64,000 nucleotides of DNA from Asterias rubens (GCF_902459465.1 NC_047072.1:17837776-17901775); one strand, 5' to 3'; shown: positions 1-11,420, numbered from the stretch's first letter. The notes: a model not told the origin generated them from the sequence alone. Numbers and translations are program-made.

Positions 1-10
1 GAGTGAGAAA

Positions 11-3000
11 ATGGCCGTGTTGAGTGGTTCGATTTTCCTCTTGCTTAAGATGTTTCTTGGGGTTTCAGCGTCTTATAGTGTGAGTGGTCTTTACCGAGGG
101 GTCTGGTACCAGCCGATAGAGCACTACGCCCTACTAGGCCATTCCTTCATGAATATCTCGGGCATCTCTGCCGTCAGATGTTCAGTTCGGTGTCTCAGCC
201 ATCATGGATGTTTTTCTTTCAACTACGATCACATCGATCAAGTCTGTCAGATGAACAACGCCAGTGCTGAGCACGTCTGTGACAACTTTCAAGGAATGCC
301 GTATGTTTCGTATTACGACGCAACCGCAAAACCAATCACCTGCAAGGTAGTTGTAAAATTCGTTTATGTGTATTTCTAAAGGATTAAACCAAATGATTCT
401 TATTTTAAACAGCTACCTGTGGGGAATGTTTTCAACGGAAATGTATTTAACTTGTTCACCATTTTAATGTAATTTTGATATGTGTACACTTCTGAATTTT
501 TCGTAATATTATTATCGAATAAAAAATCAGGCCCCTACCTTAAAGCCTCGGTCACAACCCACCGTGCGTGTTTTTTGCCCGTACGTTTTTTGGGGAGGCC
601 ACGGCCGCCACGTTTTTCTGAAAACGTGGGGAGGGAGTGGCAAGAGCAGGGAGGAAGTACGTCAACGCACGTCTCTCGCACGGTTTGCGCAAGGTGTAAG
701 TACGTGGCCCGCACGCCACGCCTGACCGTTAGTGGTTGCGTGCAACGTACGTTTCGCACGTGGTAAGTGAGTTGTACATGCTTACAACGTGCTTACAACG
801 TATGACCATATTGCGATCGCCACGTTATCGTACGGAGGACGTACGTACACGTGCTTGTCACGTACGGTGTCCTTACTCACTCGCATGTTGTAAGTGCCTG
901 CAAGTGCGATAAACGTGAGTTTTTCGCCCGACGTCGGGGTGGGGGGGGGGGGGTATTATGACGAAAGCTGAAAGTTTTACACATCAATAAGTTTACTTTC
1001 TTCAATTCACATGTTCGAAATTTAAAAATGAATGATAAGATACTTGTACCATAACATGTAAAATGTACAAATTGTGTATTTAGACACTATTGGCAGACCA
1101 TTACCGTTCTCCGCTTGGTCGCCTACAGTGGCAATATCGGGTGGTTTGAGCACATGAACTCATGATACTCAGGATTTAGTTTTATGAACTCTGGGGATGG
1201 GGAGACTTTCCCTAAACTCATGATTTAATTTTATGTTTTCATGTGTCAATAAACATGTAGAAGTTTATTGTGTCAAACAAATAATAAAATGTTGCCTTTT
1301 GGGCTGCAGATGCAGCGACCTCTTTTTTGTTTCTTCTTCGGCATCTTGGAGACGAAATGATGGCCCTCTTCCGTCGGTTTTTTATACTGCAGAAATCAGT
1401 GCGCACAACGTGTGTTGTAAGTGCGGAGCATGTGCTTACTCGGTACGGTCCACATGAGTTCTGCGTGCTCATTGGACAGCTGAACTGGGGAAGTGCCGAG
1501 TAAGCACGGACCACGCACTTATCACATGCGCAGCACGCACGTGCTAAGTGCGCCGTTCGTGGAGCAAGTGACCGTTGGAAAAAAATTAAAAGGACTCACG
1601 GAGTCAGTGCGTTGTGCGCTCGTTGACTGTAGAGGGCACGCGTGTCACCCGTACGTCGCCCGTACTGGGGGTGAATCCGTACGGGTGACGCAGAGAAAGT
1701 TCCTCATGCACTAAAAGTGCTACCTCGTGTCTGCGTGCTCCCAAATCCGTACTGAGGCGGTACTCACCACGTACGGATCCCCAAATCTTGCCCACGTTTT
1801 TGCAAGTAGACAGCACGCACTTGCACGTACGGCGGGTTGGGACCGCCGCTTAAGGTTTTGAAAAACTAAAAACACTTCTGCCGTTGACGGCGCGGTTCAT
1901 AAGACAATGCCGCTGACGTCTGTGATAGTTTACTTTGTTATACCTCCACGCTGCAACAAAGCGGCAGTACAAATTGGAGCTCCCAACTATGACGTTTTGA
2001 GAGTGATTACGTAACAGGGCTTTTCGCAAATCTCTCAGAAAAGCGCTGGATAAGGGTATTCGAAAAAAAATATTTTACACAATTAAAATCTATTTATAAT
2101 CATAATAAATGACTCGATTTCCTTATTCATTGAAAACATTTAAAATGAAATTCAGCTAAGTTCACGACTTGACATTTTCGTTCAAGCAGGTCTTCAAAAG
2201 TTGCACAATATTTTTGTATGAATTTCAAAATGTGTTCATTCCTACCTTGTTTTACAGAGTATTATTTCTGGCAATGAAAAGTGCGCTCCTGTGAAGGTCT
2301 CTGTGGGTTTTGGTGAGTAATCAGATAATTGTTTGTTTTAATTCCGTTGGAGCGTTTAAAGACACTGAACATAACCAAAAGGTGTCCAGTGCCTTTAAAA
2401 ACATGCAAGAAACTGTGGAAGATTTAGACATCATGACCAAGTTCAAGTAGATCTTTTTTATCCAAGCCACCTTTAATAAAACTCAAAACCACATTGTGGG
2501 CATTATGTGTACATAAATCTTGTATCTTTCTATTCCCGATCCAGAGAAACTCGGTCTTGAAGATGGTTCGATCCCCGATGAGAGCCTCTCCGCTTCAAGC
2601 AACTGGGAACCCCATGACACTTTTACACGTACGAGCACACCGGCTGGTGGCCGTCTCAACAAGCTACCGCCTGACGCTGATACCGTAGGGGCATGGCACC
2701 CTATGGTAGCGGATACCAACCAGTGGATACAGGTGGATTTAGGCAACCCGACCTACGTAAATGGGGTACTTACACAGGGGCGTAACGGTGGATATGCCCA
2801 GTGGGTGACGAAGTACAGGGTGCAGTTCGAACCGCCCTCACCGGCATGTCTTGTTGATGTGAAGGACCAACTTGGTCAAACTCAGGTATGTTGATATATT
2901 AAAGAGCCTCCTTTGATTTCACCCTTTTTAGAATGAAAACCCCTGATAAACAACTTATAATAAGATGTTATTTGGCCTCCTTCTAGATATTCAATGGCAA

Positions 3001-3127
3001 CACCGACAGAAACAGCATCGTGGAGAGGCGCTTCTTCAAGCCCGTCTTGGCGGTCAAGATTCGCATCGTGCCCGTTGAGTGGAAGTGGTTCATCGCGCTG
3101 CGTTTTGAGCTGCTTGGCTGTAAATAA
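11..3127 (+). CDS. secreted PAN/apple + F5/8 type C (discoidin) protein, copy A
   Basis: Four exons: 11-346, 2258-2312, 2545-2885, 2987-3127; phases 0/1/0, giving 290 aa. Exon 1 encodes a signal peptide (about residues 1-20, SIFLLLKMFLGVSA) and a PAN/apple-like domain with the C..C..C..FNYD....C pattern. Exon 2 is a short linker. Exons 3 and 4 encode an F5/8 type C domain: LGLEDGSIPDESLSASSNW start, WIQVDLGNPTYVNGVLTQGR core, and RFELLGC end one residue before the stop. Proteins of this type are usually secreted and bind carbohydrate or phospholipid; a recognition or adhesion role is inferred. The start is the ATG after GAGTGAGAAA, conserved in copies B and C. Intron 1 is 1.9 kb because of a transposon at 544-1849; the same intron is about 0.1-0.2 kb in the other copies. 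Confidence 0.86.
544..1849. mobile_element. non-autonomous DNA transposon flanked by TTAA (piggyBac/Kolobok-type target)
   Basis: TTAA lies at 540-543 and again at 1850-1853. The enclosed ends are imperfect inverted repeats: about 544-570 (AGCCTCGGTCACAACCCACC) pairs with about 1824-1849, whose reverse complement reads GCGGCGGTCCCAACCCGCCG. The interior is unusually rich in CGTAC, ACGTAC and GTAAGTGCG words in both orientations, and is CpG-rich compared with the AT-rich surroundings. There is a G run near 944-955. No transposase-like frame is seen. TTAA duplication is shared by piggyBac and Kolobok elements; which one applies cannot be decided here. Confidence 0.65.
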
Positions 3128-3668
3128 GTAACATGCAGTAGACGACATACTTTAAGCGATGGAGGAAACTTCAATTCATTTAAATGTTTAGTTCAACTTG
3201 GTTTATTGGTTTGACAAAAAACATAAAAAAATCTAATCAAAATTTAGGTGTAACTGACCATAACGTGACACCAACCTTGATATCTAGTGTTCAACACACA
3301 GTTTAGTTTTCAATGTGCAATCATACCCGTGTTCCAGGGAATTCTGTCCGCCGGGGACTTTGTACCCAAACATATGGCGGGGGGGGGGGACACACAGAAT
3401 AATGTTCAACATTGAAAATTATTGTAAGCTGAAGAAGGATGTTTCAAAAGAGGGCGTACACAGTTCGCCGTGGGGGTGGGCAAAGAATCCCGGGGGACAG
3501 AATCTCCTGCCACAGCATATTATCTTTGGTTTAAAACAAATCCAAATTATTACAACCAATTTGCGAACGACAGAATGTGTTTTAACTGAATTGATGTTCT
3601 TAATAATTTCATTAGCATGTACTATATTAAGTGTCTATAAGTATTAGTAAGAGCAAACCCATCTCCTT

Positions 3669-4056
3669 TAAAGACAGTGGACACTATTGTTAATAATTGT
3701 CAAAGACTAGTCTTCACAGTTGGTGTATCTCAACATATGCATAAAATAACAAACCTGTGAACTTTTTAGCTCAATCGGTCGTAGAAGTTGCGAGATAATA
3801 ATGAAAGAAAAATACCATTGTCACACGAAGTTTTGTGCTTTTAGATGGTTGATTTTGAGACCTCAAGTTCTAAATCTTAGGTCTCGAAATCAAATTCGTG
3901 GAAAATTACTTCTTTCTCGAAAACTATGGCACTTCAGAGGGAGCCATTTCTCACAATGTTTTATGCTATCAACCTCTCCCCATTACTCGTCACCAAGTAA
4001 GGTTTTATGCTAATAATTATTTTGAGTAATTACCAATTAGTGTCCTCTGCCTTTAA
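3669..4056 (+). mobile_element. MITE family 1 (about 390 bp), full copy
   Basis: Both ends are inverted copies of AAAGGCAGTGGACACTATTGG, ending in TTTAA. The body is recognised by CAACATATGCATAAAATAACA, a GAGACCTCAA..GAGGTCTCGAAATC hairpin and AGAGGGAGCCGTTTCTCACA. At least 14 related copies or fragments occur in this window. No coding capacity; the short frames inside are shadows. It lies between tandem copies A and B. Confidence 0.8.
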
Positions 4057-4190
4057 TATTCTCGTGCAACTACGATGTTGGGACACACTAGTGTTAAACT
4101 TGGCTTGACACTTACCAAAGGTTCCAGTGTCCTTAAAGTTTCCATATTCGTTGTTGTTGCTGACGATGTTTTAATATTTTTGTTATAGAA

Positions 4191-4383
4191 AGGTTTGCGG
4201 TAACACCGAGTAATGACTATCTCTAATGAGTTGGGGTGGTTCTGAAAAGAACCGTTGGTTTCAACTCGACGTTTCATCAGAGCATACTGATCGAAACGAC
4301 GAGTTGAAACCAACGGTTCTTTTCAGAACCACCCCAACTCATTAGAGATGGTCATTACATGGTGTTACCGCAAACCTTTCTAT
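4191..4383. repeat. fold-back element, near-perfect palindrome
   Basis: The left arm from AGAAAGGTTTGCGGTAACACC through TTTCAACTCGACGTTTC is repeated in reverse complement, ending GGTGTTACCGCAAACCTTTCT. Only about 20 bases separate the arms. Each arm is about 85 bp and nearly identical. Single-arm fragments of the same family are at 17826-17920 and 24087-24165. Confidence 0.8.
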
Positions 4384-5148
4384 ATCGTATTTCCATTTCG
4401 TCTTGGGTCATGACTAGTTTGTTCTGGTAAGATAGCTTCAGTTGCCTGAAATATTGATGATTGCCCATGGCAACAACACTAAAATCCTTTTCATTGTTCA
4501 TCAGAACCTTGGCCATCACACTTCTTCGATGATTTATCTACCGAACCTTGACATAATTAAATTATATATGGTTCTCGCATATCCATGACACGGAATGAAA
4601 CCATACTATCTAGTATTCGTTCAGCAAAGTAAACAAAAAATTAGGATTAATTTTTCCCAACTCCCACCTACCCTCTTCCCGAGTGTTGTCAACTTTTGGG
4701 GTCTGTTGTATTGTAAACTCTCTGGGGTTCCTCTCTAGACGTCAAGACTGACAAAAACAGAATAAAACCGATTTGTACCATTGAGTACAGTAAAATTAAG
4801 GGCCTGGTTATAGAGAATAGAATATTTTCCGGTTTAAACTTAGGGTCGGGATGATGGCCAACGTTTGACCTAGGATTAGAGTTGTGTAAGCTTGCAAATC
4901 GGGCTGAGCTTGGTAGGTGTTTTGGTGACAGTCAGAATCAAATAATTATGTTTGGTCTGTTTTATATTTTACCGGTCAGAACTATATTGCATGAAATTCA
5001 GGTTTACGTTCCGGGCCCAATTGTGTTAAAATTAAATCGAAAAATGCTTTTCGTGGTCGTCCAAAGGACAAATATTTTTGGTCATTTACTTTTATTTTGT
5101 GTTTGAAAACCATATATTTTATTTAAACACCGTATCGATAAGTGGGAG

Positions 5149-5186
5149 TGACGTCAGATGAGTTGTTGTCCTGTTACCACGGCAAC
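5149..5186 (+). promoter_or_regulatory. CRE (TGACGTCA) and RFX X-box upstream of copy B
   Basis: A perfect palindromic cAMP response element TGACGTCA is at 5149-5156. At 5173-5186 is GTTACCACGGCAAC, which fits the RFX X-box consensus (GTNRCC, short spacer, RGYAAC). Both sit 75-112 bases before the ATG of copy B. The sites are direct observations; a regulatory function is inferred. Confidence 0.45.
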
Positions 5187-5260
5187 GCATTCCCTTGCAG
5201 ACTTCTATGCGGGTGTTGTTCGTGTTCAACAACTAACTATATCAAGCTAGAGTGCGAAAA

Positions 5261-6948
5261 ATGGCCGACTTGAGTGGTTTGATTTTCCTCTTGCTTGAGA
5301 TGTTTATTGAGGTTTCAGCGTCTTATAGTGTGAGTGGTCTTTACCGAGGGGTCTGGTACCAGCCGATAGAGCACTACGCCCTACTAGGCCATTCCTTCAT
5401 GAATATCTCAGGCATCTCTGCCGTCAGATGTTCAGTTCGGTGTCTCAGCCATCATGGATGTTTCTCTGTCAACTACGATCACATCGATCAAGTCTGTCAG
5501 ATGAACAACGCCAGTGCTGAGCACGTCAGCTGTGACAACTTTCAAGGAATGCCGTATTTTTCGTACTACGACGCAACTGCAAAACCAAAGACTTGTCAGG
5601 TACATATACGTTTAACAGTTTTGTTTGCGTTTTTTAACCACTCGTTTTCTGTCTAGTTATTTCATGACCGAGATAATCAAAGCATTTTCCTTTGTTAGAA
5701 CGAAAATTTACTATTCTTACTTTAATGAAACGATGAAATATATCATATCAATTACACTCATGTTCGTTATCACTTTACTCTACAGAATAATTCTGTGCGC
5801 TCCCTTGCAGGCCGGTTTTGTTTCTGGTGAGTAATCACTTATTCGCTTAATTTATGTCTCTGGAGCATTTAATTATAGACAGGGCTGATTGCACAACAAC
5901 GATGAAGTTGGCTATAGAAATGAAATAGGCATAACAACATATTCTTGTCTTGTGTGATAACAATCTAATTCTTACTGAAAATAATAAAAGAAAAAGAATA
6001 TGTATTTGATTTTCGTTGAACGTATATTTCACCGTAGATATCAATAACAAAACTCCGTTGAGGTTGTAAAAGAAGGCAAGTATTTGTGTAAATTTATCGA
6101 TAGAAAACTTAAATTTGAATAAAAGTACTAACCAATTCAGACCAAATCCTTCACTTTTTAAGAAAGTTGTATTCTTCAATCATTTTTCAAGTGCAATTTA
6201 ATAACAACTATTTTAGGAGTATGGCCATTTTCTGTATATTGCATTTCAACGTGTACTTCATGGTCTGTATAATAACTATGACCGCAAACTTTAAGACTTC
6301 TGAACATTTTTATTTTTATTTGTATTCTTCTTGTTTATTGTTTCAGACTTTACTTGTTTTGTCTACAATTCGCCGTTCAGAGAAACTCGGTCTTGAAGAT
6401 GGTTCGATTCCCGATGAGAGCCTCTCCGCATCAAGTAACTGGAAGTACGGGTATTTTGTCAGCACGCCGGCTGCTGGCCGTCTTAATAAGATACCGCCTG
6501 ACGATAAAACCATAGGGGCGTGGCATTCTAGGGTAAAAGATACCAACCAGTGGATACAGGTGGATTTAGGCAACCCGACCTACGTCACTGGGGTACTCAC
6601 ACAGGGGCGTTATGGTGGATATCCGACTTTGGTGACAAAGTACAAAGTGCAGTTTGAACCGCCCTCACCGGCTTGTCTTGTTTACGTGAAAGACAAATTT
6701 GGTCAAACTCAGGTATGCTAATAAGTATCCTCCTTTGATTTCACATCTTTTTCAGATGGTACATACACCCTCCGCAATTGATAATAATATTTTTTATCCC
6801 CATATAGATATTCAATGGCAACACCGATCAGAACAGCATCGTGGAGAGGCGCTTCTTCGAGCCCGTCTTGGCGGTCAAGATTCGCATCGTGTCCGTTGCA
6901 TGGAATAATGCCATCGCTCTGCGTTTTGAGCTGCTAGGCTGCAATTAA
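5261..6948 (+). CDS. secreted PAN/apple + F5/8 type C protein, copy B (shifted exon 2)
   Basis: Exons: 5261-5599, 5811-5826, 6381-6712, 6808-6948, giving 275 aa. The signal peptide (LIFLLLEMFIEVSA), PAN/apple-like domain and discoidin domain (WIQVDLGNPTYVTGVLTQGR, RFELLGC end) match copy A. The start is the ATG at 5261; an in-frame GTG at 5252 is not used by the paralogues. The acceptor homologous to copies A and C (after 5785) would give a 41-nt exon and break the frame, because of a 17-nt net deletion relative to copy C. A second acceptor, CTCCCTTGCAG ending at 5810, gives a 16-nt exon that keeps it. The protein therefore lacks most of the exon 2 linker, including one cysteine. If the upstream acceptor is used instead, this copy is a pseudogene. 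Confidence 0.72.
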
Positions 6949-8020
6949 ATTATGCACTACGTCTAGTAAATAACCAACCTACACTATTGTGGCAAGAGGG
7001 GGAAAGTCGCAGGACATTAATGACCATTCTGTGACGTATTACAACAATTTCGATCCTTGGTCTCAATATCACGAATATCTTAAACTACTTGTCTTGATAA
7101 ATTTAACAAACACATTTTTACAAACAGAGTTTTATTATCATGGAGTTCTTACACACACAACATTTAATAAGCTTTGTGATAGACCAAACATAAATTAACT
7201 CGAGTTTTCGAACGTAGAAGCTTTTTATTGAAGCGACCAAACTCCGTACGAGGGCATTGTATGTCGCACACCGTTCACTACGAATTATGGCCTCCCCTCA
7301 GAACACTCAGAACACATTGTCAAAGTTCTTAAATACTGTAAATAAAGAGACGAGTTATGCGTGGTAAATCGGACTAAATAAGATAAACAGTGATGATTAA
7401 GGTAAATCGGGCAAGATTATGTATCAACCTTCTGTTATAATTTTTAAAAGACACAGGTTACTTTCTTAACGTAGGCGTTATACCTAAAACAGATAAATTC
7501 GAGGTTTTCACGTCGAAGAAAGGTTTTAAACACTTTTATAAGTTCACAAAATTAATTAAAAATCGCCTTTAAACTGTTTGAAAACGTGCTGTTTAAAACA
7601 TCTTAAACAATCAATTTATTAAAAATAGTTATTTTCAAGAGAATCCAGTTATATTTTGAAAACTTGTTTATTTTTTAACTTAACCAAGCTGAAGGGTCCG
7701 TTTGTCCAACAACCGATGGCCCCTTCCTGGTTACTGTCGTCAAGTACGTTGTGTATAATTTAATCTACTCCAAGGCTGGATGTATTTTCTATCGAACCCT
7801 GGCGCAATTTAGTTACGTGGCCAACAACGTGCCCCTTTCTGGTTATTGTCAATTGTGTTGTGTATATTTTTATCTACTCCAAGGCCCCTTTTTAAATTTC
7901 AAGACTGAATACCCTTGCAGTCTATTCAATACCACGACCCCCCCCCCCCGAACTCACTGAGTGGGAGCGGCGTGTTGTTTGTGTTCGATGCAACTTAGCA
8001 TTTCCAGCCAGAGTGAGAAA
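6949..8020. other. AT-rich intergenic spacer between copies B and C
   Basis: No exon, RNA gene or clear transposon is seen. The last 90 bases resemble the region before copy B (GCGxGTGTTGTTxGTGTTC then CAACT), so the proximal promoter was duplicated with the gene. A run of C is at 7940-7949. Confidence 0.5.
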
Positions 8021-9242
8021 ATGGCAGTGTTGAGTGGTTTGATATTCGTCTTTCTTGAGATGTTTCTTGAGGTTTCAGCGTCTTATAGTGTGAGTGGTCT
8101 TTACCGAGGGGTCTGGTACCAGCCGGTAGAGCACTACGCCCTGCTAGGCCAGTCCTTCATGAATATCTCGGGCATCTCTGCCGTCAGATGTTCAGTTCGG
8201 TGTCTCAGCCATCATGGATGTTTTTCTTTCAACTACGATCACATCAATCAAGTCTGTCAGATGAACAACGCCAATGATGAGCACGTCTTCAAGGAATGCC
8301 GCATGCGTCGTATTACGAGGCAACTGCGAAACCAATCACCTGCAAGGTAGTTTAACATTCTTTGTGTGTTTCGTCATACCATTTTCCGTTGCAAAAACGA
8401 AATTAAGATATTTTTACTTTAAAACAAATTAATTGTGCATCAAATTGTTTCTTCCTTGCTCCACAGAATAATTCTATTTCTGGCAATGGAAAGTGCGCTC
8501 ATGTGAAGGTCTGTTTGGGTTTTGGTAAGTAATCAGATAATAGCATTCGTTTTAGTTCCATTGGAGCATGAGAAAATATTGTTAAGAATTTTCTGTCGAA
8601 TTCGTTTTGCAATGTATGCATTGTGACTGCGTATAAGAATGTTGCATCTTTCTGATCCCGATCCAGATAAACTTGGTCTTGAAGATGGTTCGATCCCCGA
8701 TGAGAGCCTCTCCGCATCAAGTAACTGGGTCGCCGTAAGAACGTCAACACCGGCTGATGGCCGTCTCAACAAGATACCGCCTGATGATACTACCGTCGGA
8801 GCATGGCATCCTAGGGTGGGGGATACCAACCAGTGGATACAGGTGGATTTAGGCAACCCGACCTGCGTCAATGGGGTACTCACACAAGGGCGTTTTGATA
8901 ACTCCTATGTCCCGCAGTGGGTGACAAAGTACAAAGTGCAGTTCGAACCGCCTTCACCGGCATGTCTTCTTGACATGAAAGACCAACTTGGTCAAACTCA
9001 GGTATTTTAATAATTAAAGCTTCCTTTGATGTCACTTCAACTTTTCAGATAATAAAACTCCTCCTTCACCTCTTACTATACGCATTTTATCATCTTTATA
9101 GATATTTAATGGCAACACCGATACATACAGCATCGTGGAGAGGCGCTTCTTCAAGCCCGTCTTGGCGGTCAAGATTCGCATCGTGCCCGTTGAGTGGAAT
9201 GGTTTCATCGCGCTGCGTTTTGAGCTGCTTGGCTGTAAATAA
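8021..9242 (+). pseudogene. PAN/apple + F5/8 type C copy C, frameshifted
   Basis: The exon layout is retained: 8021-8346, 8467-8524, 8667-9001, 9102-9242, with good splice sites throughout. Exon 1 carries the same signal peptide and PAN/apple-like start as copies A and B. However, after codons for DEHV it lacks 10 nt present in copy A (TGTGACAACT), just before 8290. This removes a domain cysteine, shifts the frame and leads to a stop within exon 2. Exons 3 and 4 remain open and encode an intact discoidin domain (WIQVDLGNPTCVNGVLTQGR to RFELLGC). The decay looks recent, since only this one disabling lesion was found. A sequence error in the assembly is the alternative. Confidence 0.75.
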
Positions 9243-9778
9243 GTTACGTGCAGCAAACGACCAACCAGGTAAAATATCACATGCCGTAAGATTTCAGGCG
9301 CTTATATAACAACTCTGTGACGTATTACAACAACCCAAATCGTAAGCATCAATATCTTAAATCGTGAATTCTTAGTCTTGATAAAGGTGTTGAAAACAAT
9401 AGTTTGGTTTTGTCGTGAGTTCTTACGTTAGTCATTAATGTTGTAAAGGTCTTATAAACTAAAATAATGCTTCTTTCTCTAACAAGTTTGACAGGCATTT
9501 TGTGAAGTTATCGACTTTTCATAGCATTTCATCCAGGAATATTCATTATGTTTTATTGCTACCTTTGTACTTTAATTTGTGTGCCTTAATATTGAAACCG
9601 TTTATGATTATTTTTCTCGCTCTCTTTTAATAGTAGCCAATCCTTTACTCAGCCTTTAAAACATATTTTGCTTTATTTGTCAACAACCACACCCTTTTTT
9701 CAGGGGGGGGGGGGTATTTTGTTAAAATGTTATAACAAATAAAACCGCTTAAATACTAATTGAACTTACCTTCATAGT
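9243..9778. other. AT-rich region, no gene seen
   Basis: 3' flank of copy C. It holds a G run at about 9704-9715 and a possible AATAAA at 9737. No exon was recognised. Confidence 0.4.
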
Positions 9779-10169
9779 TAAAGGAACACGTTGCCTTGAA
9801 TCGTTCGAGTTGGTCTTTGAAAAGCGCTATGTAACCGTTTGTTATAAAATCGGTATGGTTAGAAATATGTTGTAAAAGTAGAATACAATGATCTACACAA
9901 ATATGCCTCGAAATTGCACGGTTTTCGTTTTACCCTGTCGACAAACACGGTCGGCCATTTATGGGGGTCAACAATTTGACTCCCATAAATGGCCGACCGT
10001 GTTAGTTCGCGACGTAAAATGAAAACCGTGCAATTTTGAGTGATACTTGTGCGGATCATTATATTCGACTTTTAAAACATCTTTCTAACAATAATGCACT
10101 TCATAACAAAATGGTTTCAAACGCTTTTCATAGACCAACTCGTCCGATCCAAGGCAACGTGTTCCTTTA
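9779..10169. mobile_element. MITE family 2, full copy with inner palindrome
   Basis: The ends are inverted repeats starting TTAAAGGAACACGTTGCCTTG; the right end reads CAAGGCAACGTGTTCCTTTAA after 10150. In the middle, AAAATTGCACGGTTTTC..CGGTCGGCCATTTATGGG is mirrored after a 14-base loop (9962-10040). A much shorter copy with the same ends is at 23510-23675. Confidence 0.8.
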
Positions 10170-11032
10170 ATCATCATACTTTGATATAAATGACAATTTT
10201 TTTTATATTAAATTCTGCTTTGCATTTATGGTACATAAGCTTAAGAGAGTAACGTGAACGCAACTAGGCACTTCATTCAACTTGGACCTACTGCAAATTT
10301 CCTATTTGCATATGTTTTACTGTAGGCATACAATGTGCACTTTACGTTCATATATTTTCTCTATTTTTTTCTGGGCATGTTCGTATAATATTTACTATCT
10401 TATAAAGATAATATCTTTATACGACTCTTTGTGAGTATTTATTTGTGTAGATAATCTTTTAGACGGTAAAAATAATGTTAGAGGGATAGATGAGTCGTTC
10501 TTAAAGTCACCATTTGAATGTATGGTAGCACATGTAGGTAGCCAGCCACGTTTCTACCTTTGACCTCATAATGTCGTTGTAGTATTTCTGTGCAATTTAT
10601 TGTGTGCTGCTAATTTATTGTCAATATAAAATTAGTTGCAGGATATTTATAGTCTATATTCGAGAAGTCATTTTGTGCATTTTGTAAACATTTTTTTCAG
10701 TCGAGAGCCATTCCTCCCTCCTCTCTTTCATTAAAATGGGGCAGATCTTCAAGATTATAATCTAAGGAACATGTGACCCAGCGTTAAAATGATTACCTAA
10801 GACGTTTTGAACCTGACTCGCAAACTGCTTGTTCTGACAACACCTACACACATTTGCTGTTGTGTGTTCGGGCAGTTTATGTATGGAAACAAAAGGATCA
10901 GTCTTCACATAATGTAGAGTAAAGTCCGATAATCCTCTCAGAATTCTTAATGAACAATACAAAAATAATAATATTGTCACTCGTATTTTGTTTATACAGA
11001 AGTTTAAATTTATTTCATACAGAAGTGCTTTC
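10170..11032. other. intergenic AT-rich DNA, no gene seen
   Basis: No conserved exon, RNA or repeat end was recognised on either strand. Confidence 0.4.
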
Positions 11033-11420
11033 TTAAAGGCATTGGACACTATTGGTAATTGTCAAAAAACAGTCTTCTTACTTGGTGCATCTCAACATAT
11101 ACATAAAATAACAAACCTGTGAAAATTTGAGCTCGATTGGTCGTCGGAGATGCGAGATAACTATGAAGGAAAAAATCACCCTTGTCACACGAAGTCGTGT
11201 GCTTTCAGATGCTTGATTTCAAGACCTCAAATTCTAAACTTGAGGTCTCGAAATCAACTTCGTGGAAAATTACTTCTTTCTCGAAAACTACTCCACTTCA
11301 GAGGGAGCTGTTTCTCACAATGTTTTGTACCGCCAACCTCTCCCCATTACTCGTTACAAAGTAAGGTTTTATGCTAATAATTATTTTGAGTAATTACCAA
11401 TAGTGTCCACTGCCTTTAAA
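11033..11420 (+). mobile_element. MITE family 1, full copy
   Basis: AAAGGCATTGGACACTATTGG at the left end and AATAGTGTCCACTGCCTTTAA at the right end, with the GAGGTCTCGAAATC hairpin inside. It lies 0.8 kb past the 3' end of the DTHD1-like gene. Confidence 0.8.

Noticed and set aside
482-1816. Several overlapping Cys/Arg-rich frames on both strands
   Set aside because: They fall within the CGTAC-rich transposon in intron 1 of copy A; CpG-rich palindromic DNA gives open frames by chance.
5252-5260. Upstream GTG start for copy B
   Set aside because: The ATG at 5261 aligns with the starts of copies A and C; the upstream codon is non-ATG and not needed for the signal peptide.
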